20,230 bases of DNA from a virus: positions 1-20,230 of IMG/VR virus record IMGVR_UViG_3300026076_000224. One strand, 5' to 3'. Below are positions 6,893 through 13,432 of the stretch, piece by piece (the first letter of the stretch is position 1; every line of letters begins with the position of its first letter). Position numbers and translations under genes: made by a program. The notes under the pieces are model-generated. The model made no database searches and had not been told where the DNA came from. It saw only the letters and a program-made list of their open reading frames with translations.

Positions 6893-7007
6893 AGCCCAGT
6901 GAGCTGGATAACTATGGGGTAGCTACCTTGAGAAGGTTAAATCTCAAAACAACAACAACTTTTGAATCGATTCGGGAAAATTATAAACATTTAATAGTTA
7001 AAAGAAA
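6893..7007 (+). other. Structured leader of the capsid gene, no coding seen
   Basis: With the micro-ORF, this fills the 302-base gap 6706-7007. It holds the perfect palindrome GGTAGCTACC (6918-6927), a stem ACCTT/AAGGT with loop GAG (6925-6937) that could switch with TTGAG/CTCAA (6928-6932/6943-6947), an unstructured AAC repeat (about 6947-6959), and the palindrome GAATCGATTC (6964-6973). The last 30 bases before the capsid ATG are nearly all A and T. T7 has its strong phi10 promoter at this place, so a phage promoter is expected here, but I could not recognise one. No tRNA fold was found. Confidence 0.35.
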
Positions 7008-7994
7008 ATGACTAATATGGCAAACATTACCCGCCCAAGTGCGGTTAATGGAAACCAAGGTAATACCTACGCTACCAAGTATGCAACAGCGCTTAAGCTG
7101 TTTAGTGGAGAGGTATTTACAGCATTCAATAACGCCTCAATCTTCAAGGGACTTGTAAGAAATTACAGTCTAAGAGGATCGAAATCAAAACAATTTTTAC
7201 TAACGGGTAAGCTCAGCGCGGGATTTCATACTCCAGGCCAACCAATCCTAGCCGATGCAGCGCTAAAGGCTAACGAAAAGACGCTATTATTAGATGATCT
7301 CCTTGTTAGCAGCCAATTTGTCTATGACCTTGATGAAATAATTTCTCAATGGTCTACCAGATCGGAGATAAGTAAGCAAATCGGCGAGAGTTTAGCTAAT
7401 TTTTACGATCTACGAATTGCTCGCGTAATTGATATGGCGAGTAGAGAAGCATCCGTAGTTACTGGAGAGCCTGGAGGCTTCGAGGTTTCTATCGGTTCAG
7501 GTAATCAGTTAAACGCTCAGAAAATTGTAGATGGTTTCTTTGAAGCTGCCTCAGTTTTAGACGAGCGCTCAGCTCCTCAAGAGGGACGTTCAGCTGTTCT
7601 ATCTCCTAGACAATATCATTCACTCGTATCTTCTGTAGATACAAACATCCTTAACAGAGACTTAGGTAACTCACAAGGCGACCTAAATAGCGGTAAAGGA
7701 TTAGTGAGCATTGCTGGAATTCGCATTTACAAATCCAATAATCTGCCCTTCATGGCAGCTTATAACTCAGCTGTTTCAGGTGAGAATAACGACTACACAG
7801 ATACAAATGCGACCTGCTGTGGCCTCATATTTCATAAACAGTGCGCGGGAGTGGTGCAAGCCGTCGCGCCGACTATCGAGACTACATCTAACGATTTCAA
7901 TGTCCAATACCAAGGTCAATTAATTGTGGGTAAGCTCGCAATGGGTTGTGGATCACTCGACGTTAAAGTTGCTGGTTCTTTACAAGCACAATAA
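7008..7994 (+). CDS. Major capsid protein, T7 gp10-like
   Basis: The 328-residue protein forms the icosahedral shell (HK97-type fold in this family; T7 gp10A is about 345 residues). Recognisable family stretches include ALKLFSGEVFTAFNNASIF (residues 28-46), a GKLSAGFHTPGQPIL region (67-81), DLLVSSQFVYDLDE (96-109) and AGIRIYKSNNLP (236-247). A second in-frame ATG at 7017 (MANITRPSA) could also start the protein; 7008 was kept because it lies after an A-rich stretch (TTAAAAGAAAATG). There is no GGAG-type ribosome site, which is notable for what should be the most abundant virion protein. A GC hairpin follows the stop. Confidence 0.95.
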   Translation: MTNMANITRPSAVNGNQGNTYATKYATALKLFSGEVFTAFNNASIFKGLVRNYSLRGSKSKQFLLTGKLSAGFHTPGQPILADAALKANEKTLLLDDLLVSSQFVYDLDEIISQWSTRSEISKQIGESLANFYDLRIARVIDMASREASVVTGEPGGFEVSIGSGNQLNAQKIVDGFFEAASVLDERSAPQEGRSAVLSPRQYHSLVSSVDTNILNRDLGNSQGDLNSGKGLVSIAGIRIYKSNNLPFMAAYNSAVSGENNDYTDTNATCCGLIFHKQCAGVVQAVAPTIETTSNDFNVQYQGQLIVGKLAMGCGSLDVKVAGSLQAQ

Positions 7995-8007
7995 TTTATT
8001 TAGCCCT

Positions 8008-8041
8008 AGGGGGTGCATCCCCCTCGGTGCTTCTCGTTCAC
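8008..8041 (+). terminator. Hairpin after the capsid gene, positional match of T7 Tphi
   Basis: AGGGGG (8008-8013) pairs with CCCCCT (8019-8024) around TGCAT, giving a very stable 6-pair stem 14 bases after the capsid stop. The downstream TTCTCGTT (8031-8038) is only moderately T-rich and begins after a CGGTGC spacer, so termination may be partial. T7 places its main late terminator Tphi directly after gene 10. A partial stop here would raise capsid mRNA above that of the tail genes. Confidence 0.6.
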
Positions 8042-8059
8042 TAGAAAATTAACGAAAAC

Positions 8060-8662
8060 ATGGCAAATATAGCTAAGGCTACAAAACTAGCTGCTGTAAA
8101 TACAATCATCTCAAATATAGGTCAAGCCCCAGTAACAACCTTAGAGAGTGGAAACCCATTAGTAGAGATGGCTGAACAGATACTCGATGAGATATCTAGA
8201 TCAGTTCAATCTGAAGGATGGGTATTTAATACCGAACATCATTACCCATTTGGTAGGGATGGTAATAAACATATCAAGATACCTTTTAATGTTCTATCTC
8301 TAGATACAAAACCAACATCCTTAAATAGAGCGGTTATTAGACAAAACAAACTCTATGACAAAGTAAATCATACATATGTCTGGGATGATGATATGGAGCT
8401 TGATGTTATCTGGCTCTTTTCATTTGAAGAGTTACCAGAGGCATTTAAAAACTACATAACAATTAGATCAGCTAATGTCTTTGCTGGTAGAAGTATCGGC
8501 TCAACAGAGGCGGTTAAATTTGGAGAAAGAGAGGAGATATTTGCTAGAGCATCTGCTTTAGAACACGACACCCAACAAGGGGATTACACCATATTCGCTG
8601 ATAAGGATAATCAACAGTCCTATCAAAGCTACCTACCATACAACGCTATACGTCGTCATTAA
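8060..8662 (+). CDS. Tail tube protein A (adaptor), T7 gp11-like
   Basis: The 200-residue protein forms the ring between the portal and the nozzle (T7 gp11 is about 196 residues). The start AAVNTIISNIGQAPVTTLE (residues 12-30), then LVEMAEQILDEISRSVQSEGW (34-54, cut by no gap), matches the T7 gp11 pattern of a helix pair followed by a Trp-Xaa-Phe-Asn strand (WVFNTE). EELPEAFKNYITIRSAN (residues 128-144) matches the conserved helix near the middle. The ATG follows AACGAAAAC without a Shine-Dalgarno site. It lies between the post-capsid hairpin and gp12, in the same order as in T7. Confidence 0.92.
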   Translation: MANIAKATKLAAVNTIISNIGQAPVTTLESGNPLVEMAEQILDEISRSVQSEGWVFNTEHHYPFGRDGNKHIKIPFNVLSLDTKPTSLNRAVIRQNKLYDKVNHTYVWDDDMELDVIWLFSFEELPEAFKNYITIRSANVFAGRSIGSTEAVKFGEREEIFARASALEHDTQQGDYTIFADKDNQQSYQSYLPYNAIRRH

Positions 8663-8665
8663 ATT

Positions 8666-11600
8666 ATGTCTGCAATCTCCCAATCAATTCCTAATTTATT
8701 AGGTGGAGTATCGCAGCAACCCGACCCTCTAAAAATACCTGGACAAGTAAGAGAAGCTGAGAATGTCTTATTAGATCCTACGTTTGGTTGCAGAAAGAGA
8801 CCACCTACAAAATTCATAAATCAACTCGCAACCGATATCCCTAAAGATGCTACATGGTTCCCTATCTTCCGAGACCAAAACGAAAGGTACATAGTAGCTA
8901 TATATAAAGATACTAATAGTGCAACTCAGATAAAGGTATGGGATGCTGACACTGGAGTTCCTGTTAATGTAAATACTCAAGGTACAGCCGCTCAATATTT
9001 AGATGTAGCTGACGTTAAAAACATTCGACCATTAACCATAAATGATTACACCTTGCTTTGTAATTCCGAGCAACGTGTATCTATGGATTCCTCAACTGTA
9101 GATAATAATGTTCAGGAAGCGTTAGTAGTTATAAATCAAATTGCTTATAACACAAACTACTCAATCGACTTTTTAAAAGACGGTCAATCAACTTCTCAAC
9201 AAAAGATCTATAGAGCACAAAAACTAACTATCAGTCCAGCTACATTTAAAGATTCTGGAGCATCAGCAAATAGCAACTGCCAAAGTGCGGGTAATGGTAA
9301 CTTCACTCACTCAGATACAGGTAAAACAGGTCTAGCTTTTAATATTGCTACTACTTGTCAATATGCCCAAGAGAAAACTGAGGTAGAGGGTGAACCATTC
9401 CCTACTGGAGTATGGATGAAGAATGTAAACACATCTTCTACTAATTCTAATGCAAGTGGTTTTACTGAAAATCTAAAACAGTTCTATGCTGAAAAAGCAA
9501 TAGGTATATCAGCCAATCATACAAGTGTTGTTTTAGGAGATGAGAGATATAAAGATACAACCCAAACCACTACGTCAGGTAACATAACTTGGCGGCAACA
9601 TTGGAGAGCTATTACTGATCCTCTACAACCTTTAGCTCAGTGGTACACTCAAGGATCTTTTACATATAACAATAGTACTGGTTATGCAGTTCAGAGAGAG
9701 CCTTGGGGTGGTGGTTTTAGGTATCATTTTTATTGGCAACATCAAGCTTTAGGTTTTGAAACTAGTACAACAATGTATCGAGGTGGTGGTGGTACAGCCG
9801 CTACAGCTACTGAGAAATATGAAGCATTTGGAGGGCTAACATCTGAACCAGATGCCGCTGGATATCATCATTATGGAATAGCTAAATGGACTAGAAACCT
9901 ACAAAATCAAGCTAATAGAAAATGGGAACTTCAAAGAGTAGAACAGATATCTTACACAGATAACTTTGGAGCTAATGCTCCTGACTGGAGTGAAAGCGTT
10001 GAATTTAAAGATACTCAATCCACCACTAATGCCTATACATTAGGGAATGATACTGTTATTGCAGGGGGTACAATAGCCTATGCTTGGTTTGCTGTTTCAG
10101 CTGTTCAACGTGGAAACCCACTAATTAGTTATCCTCAATACAGTGTCTATACAGCAAAAATTAATTTAACTAATGCGGGTGAAGGTTGGAGGGCAGGTGA
10201 TACTTTTACCAAAACCTTAGCGGGTAAAACTTATACAATTACGGTAGAGGAAGATAACTTTAGTTATAATTTCGCCTCAGAGAATGTTGTCACCTATACC
10301 TCCCCCGCCGATGCGTCAGCTGGTCAATTAAATGTAGGTACGATTGTAGGAAGTCTAGTTACTTCCATAACTGCCTTATCTAATTATACGGCTACAGCTA
10401 TTGGTAATGTTATCCATATAAAACGAGGGGATACTAGAGAATTTAATATCCAGACTAGAGGAGGTACAAATAATAAAGCGATGTATGCCTTAAAGGGAAG
10501 TGTAAGTAATGTCTCCTTACTTCCTGAGCAAGGTGTATCAGGAATGATATTAAAAATTCAAAATACTGAGGATTCTGAAGCTGATGATTACTATGTAAGA
10601 TTCACGGCAACTAGTGGGGATATTCCAGGTCAAGGTAGTTGGGAGGAAACTGTTAAGCCTGGTATTCCTTTAAACCTCAACACCTCAACAATGCCTCATG
10701 TATTAATAAGGGAGGCAAGTGGAAGCTTTACAGTTAGACCTTTATCAAATGCTTATAGTGATACTCAGTATTGGGCTTCTAGAGAAGTAGGAGATGAGAA
10801 CTCTAACCCAGCTCCATCGTTTGTAGGTCAGACAGTAAAGGATATGTTCTTCTTTATGAATCGTCTGGGATTCTTATCAAGTGATGGTGTGGTTATGAGT
10901 CAGCCTGGGGATTATTTTAATTTCTTCTCTAATAGTGCAATAACCATTTCAGATGCCGATCCAATAGATTTAACAGCATCAGCAACTAAACCATCTACAC
11001 TTAAAGCAGCTTTAGGAACACCAAAGGGTCTTTTATTATTTGCAGAAAATAGTCAATTTCTTTTATCTTCTCCAGATACTGCTTTTGGTCCAGCAACAGT
11101 ACAACTAAAAGAATTATCTAGTTACTCATATTCTTCCGATGTAAAACCATTAGAAACTGGAGTATCAATTATCTTTAGTACTGAGGCTGATACCTTTAGT
11201 AAGGTGTTTGAAATGGCTGTTGACTCTGTAGACAATAGACCTTTAGTAGCTGAAAATACGAGAATTATTCCTGAGTATATACCGCCTAATTTAACCACTT
11301 CTACTACAAGTCCTAATAACAGTTTTGTTTCTTTTGGAAATGATACGGATACCTTATATACGTTTAAATATTTCAATACAGGAAATGAAAGGAGTCTAGC
11401 TGGATGGGCTAAATGGACAATGCCAGCCATAGTTAAACTCTTTGGATTTGACCATGACACTGGATACTTTGTTTTATATAACGGTACTTCTCACATCCTG
11501 ACAAAGTTGGAGATGTTGGATGATGCCGAGACCTCCCCAATTACAGCAGCTGGTCAAAGTTTCGTGCCTCGATTAGATAACTATCTCTTCAAAAGTGAAG

Positions 11601-12166
11601 TAACTCAAGCCAATAGTGGTTCAGATAAAAAGAAACTAAGGTTTCCAGCTGGTAGTTATGTAGAAGGTAAACAAGCAAATGTAATTATTACCCAATCAGG
11701 TCAGGAAACTTTATTCTTACGTCCAGAAATTCAGTCTGATAGTACTGGATATTATGTTGAGGTAGATAATGAAGATGCTGCTGAGGAATTTATCTTAGGG
11801 TTGGAATACGATATGAGTGTAACCTTACCTTCATTCTTCCTTACTCAAGATAAGAGAGTTGATAGGACCAATATTCCTATGGTAGAAACTGCCTATTTAG
11901 ATCTTTACTATTCAGGTAGATATAACATCACAGTTTCTAAGACTGGATACGATGATATCAATTTAGATTTAGATGTTACTCCAGCTGATATTTATAAAGC
12001 TAATGAAGTAGCAGTCCAAGAATTAACCACAAAAGCTATTCCTGTATTTAGTCGAGGTGATTATGTGACCATTAAAATTAAAGCCTCTGATCCTTTACCA
12101 GCTTCAATAACTAGTTACAGCTGGGAGGGACATTACAGCAATAGAGGAATAGCAAATATTAGATAA
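8666..12166 (+). CDS. Tail tube protein B (nozzle), T7 gp12-like, enlarged
   Basis: This 1166-residue protein forms the hexameric nozzle that closes the tail and carries fibre contacts; T7 gp12 is about 794 residues. The N-terminus has the family start (SIPNLLGGVSQQPDPLK at residues 7-23, then a GCRKRPPTKFI turn). The second half aligns with T7 by eye: STMPHVLIREASGSF from residue 674, PSFVGQTVKDMFFFMNRLGF from 717, an ISDADPIDLTAS segment, and the end SYSWEGHYSNRG. The extra roughly 350 residues all lie in the N-terminal half, approximately residues 190-550. They are rich in Ser, Thr, Asn, Gly and aromatics, including WRQHWR at 309 and YHFYWQHQ at 353. This insert may be a surface domain that binds host envelope or sugar; that is inference. 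Confidence 0.9.
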   Translation: MSAISQSIPNLLGGVSQQPDPLKIPGQVREAENVLLDPTFGCRKRPPTKFINQLATDIPKDATWFPIFRDQNERYIVAIYKDTNSATQIKVWDADTGVPVNVNTQGTAAQYLDVADVKNIRPLTINDYTLLCNSEQRVSMDSSTVDNNVQEALVVINQIAYNTNYSIDFLKDGQSTSQQKIYRAQKLTISPATFKDSGASANSNCQSAGNGNFTHSDTGKTGLAFNIATTCQYAQEKTEVEGEPFPTGVWMKNVNTSSTNSNASGFTENLKQFYAEKAIGISANHTSVVLGDERYKDTTQTTTSGNITWRQHWRAITDPLQPLAQWYTQGSFTYNNSTGYAVQREPWGGGFRYHFYWQHQALGFETSTTMYRGGGGTAATATEKYEAFGGLTSEPDAAGYHHYGIAKWTRNLQNQANRKWELQRVEQISYTDNFGANAPDWSESVEFKDTQSTTNAYTLGNDTVIAGGTIAYAWFAVSAVQRGNPLISYPQYSVYTAKINLTNAGEGWRAGDTFTKTLAGKTYTITVEEDNFSYNFASENVVTYTSPADASAGQLNVGTIVGSLVTSITALSNYTATAIGNVIHIKRGDTREFNIQTRGGTNNKAMYALKGSVSNVSLLPEQGVSGMILKIQNTEDSEADDYYVRFTATSGDIPGQGSWEETVKPGIPLNLNTSTMPHVLIREASGSFTVRPLSNAYSDTQYWASREVGDENSNPAPSFVGQTVKDMFFFMNRLGFLSSDGVVMSQPGDYFNFFSNSAITISDADPIDLTASATKPSTLKAALGTPKGLLLFAENSQFLLSSPDTAFGPATVQLKELSSYSYSSDVKPLETGVSIIFSTEADTFSKVFEMAVDSVDNRPLVAENTRIIPEYIPPNLTTSTTSPNNSFVSFGNDTDTLYTFKYFNTGNERSLAGWAKWTMPAIVKLFGFDHDTGYFVLYNGTSHILTKLEMLDDAETSPITAAGQSFVPRLDNYLFKSEVTQANSGSDKKKLRFPAGSYVEGKQANVIITQSGQETLFLRPEIQSDSTGYYVEVDNEDAAEEFILGLEYDMSVTLPSFFLTQDKRVDRTNIPMVETAYLDLYYSGRYNITVSKTGYDDINLDLDVTPADIYKANEVAVQELTTKAIPVFSRGDYVTIKIKASDPLPASITSYSWEGHYSNRGIANIR

Positions 12167-12168
12167 AC

Positions 12169-12627
12169 ATGAAACTATACCGCGAAGCCACAGTTAAAGA
12201 TGGCTTTTTGGTAGCTAATCAATTAAGACCAGAGGATAAAAGGGAAGTGGAAGGTATGGGATGTACCCCCTTTCACATCCCTCTTTGTGTCTTAGGTAGT
12301 GAACATGCAACCGTTTTCCATTCACCAGATGGAGAAATTGCGGGGGTTGCTGGAATTGTTCGGTTAGATAACCAAATAGGTCAAATCTGGATGCTTTGCA
12401 CTCCAGCTATCACTAAATATCCACACATATTTGTACGGCGATCAAGTAAATGGTTGAAAGAAGTACAAAAAGAGTATCGATTACTTTGGGCTTTTGCAGA
12501 CGTAAGAAACCTCGTACATCACAAGTTACTCAAACACCTAGGGTTTAAAGCCTTAAGGACAGTACCCGTAGGACCAAAGAATCTTCCATATTATGAGATC
12601 GTAAAATTATGTGTTTACCCGCAGTAA
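12169..12627 (+). CDS. Internal virion protein, T7 gp13-like (GNAT-type fold)
   Basis: The 152-residue protein resembles T7 gp13 (about 138 residues) in size, position and sequence pattern. The N-terminus has LRPEDKREVEGMG (residues 19-31). A GEIAGVAGI strand pair (55-63) is followed by GQIWMLCTPAI (71-81), a helix with RRSSKWLKE, then LLWAFADVRNLVHHKLLKHL (104-123, ending in GFKAL), which is the typical Asn...His...lone-helix-Gly-Phe end of an acetyltransferase-like fold. Catalytic activity is not implied: T7 gp13 acts in morphogenesis of the virion and is lost on ejection. The gene starts 2 bases after gp12 in the context ATAAACATGA and overlaps gp14 by 19 bases. Confidence 0.85.
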   Translation: MKLYREATVKDGFLVANQLRPEDKREVEGMGCTPFHIPLCVLGSEHATVFHSPDGEIAGVAGIVRLDNQIGQIWMLCTPAITKYPHIFVRRSSKWLKEVQKEYRLLWAFADVRNLVHHKLLKHLGFKALRTVPVGPKNLPYYEIVKLCVYPQ

Positions 12628-13430
12628 CGGCGGCAACTCTACCAGCTTATACATTAGCTGTAGCTGCTGTAGGAACAGCCGCCTCAATCGGAATGGGTAT
12701 AGCGTCAGCTAGACAACAGGCCGCTCAAGCTCAAGTCCAATTAGACTTTCAAGCTCAACAAGCAAGAAATCAACAAAAGCTTGCAGTAGAGCAAGCTGAA
12801 TTACAACAACGTCAACAATATGACGCGCTGTTACTCCAACAGAAACAAAGTACTCAAGCTTATAACCTCCAAGTACAACAATCAAATACTCAAATCGCTA
12901 ACCAATATCAACAACAATTACAAGCGGTTAGAAATGAAAGAGTAGCTTTACTTGCTAAGAATACAGCTCAAAGAAATGAGTTTCAAAAAGGTAAAGAATC
13001 AGCTGTAGCTCAAAACAGACTAAATAATGAAGCTGCAAATAGAGCTTATGTTGGACAACAAAATAAATTAGAAGAAGCTAGAAAAAAAGCTGCTTTTGCT
13101 CAACAAGCATTACTAGCTAAATCTATCGGTGCTAAAGGTTCAATACTTGCATCAGGTAGAACAGGTCAATCAGTAGGACTATTAGTTAAGGATGTTGAAA
13201 GACAACAGGGATTAGCTACAGCTCAAGAGTTAGCTTCTATTGATTCAGCTAGGAATGCAGCAATTATTTCTATGGAGGGAGATTATCTCAAAGCCCAAAG
13301 CGCTAATAATGTTGCTCAAAGTCAAGTTGGCTTTGACCCTGGAAACCCATTACTACCTGACCTTCCACAAAGACCTAGATTTATTGAAGGTATAGGTCTA
13401 CAAATCAATGATAATTTTAGCTACGCATAA
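12609..13430 (+). CDS. Internal core/ejection protein, T7 gp14-like
   Basis: The 273-residue protein is longer than T7 gp14 (about 196). Residues 5-30 form an Ala/Gly-rich hydrophobic segment (LPAYTLAVAAVGTAASIGMG within it), then residues 33-170 are a long Gln/Ala-rich helix, probably coiled coil, and the last 35 residues are Pro-rich (DPGNPLLPDLPQRPRF). A membrane-active N-terminus followed by helices suits the T7 gp14 role of making the outer-membrane pore during ejection. The start overlaps gp13 by 19 bases. The first 12 bases, ATGTGTTTACCC, are identical to those of the proline-rich virion gene at 2258, so both proteins start Met-Cys-Leu-Pro; T7 gp14 also starts Met-Cys as I recall. Confidence 0.88.
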   Translation: MCLPAVTAATLPAYTLAVAAVGTAASIGMGIASARQQAAQAQVQLDFQAQQARNQQKLAVEQAELQQRQQYDALLLQQKQSTQAYNLQVQQSNTQIANQYQQQLQAVRNERVALLAKNTAQRNEFQKGKESAVAQNRLNNEAANRAYVGQQNKLEEARKKAAFAQQALLAKSIGAKGSILASGRTGQSVGLLVKDVERQQGLATAQELASIDSARNAAIISMEGDYLKAQSANNVAQSQVGFDPGNPLLPDLPQRPRFIEGIGLQINDNFSYA

Positions 13431-13432
13431 CA

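Noticed and set aside
6893-6950. Possible tRNA in the psbA-capsid gap
   Set aside because: No acceptor stem, T-loop GTTCRA motif or cloverleaf could be built; the stems found are simple hairpins.
6962-6987. Possible host-type promoter TTGAAT ... TATAAA before the capsid gene
   Set aside because: The spacing is only 14 bases, the -35 match is poor, and such words are common in AT-rich DNA. Late genes of T7-like phages are normally read by the phage RNA polymerase.
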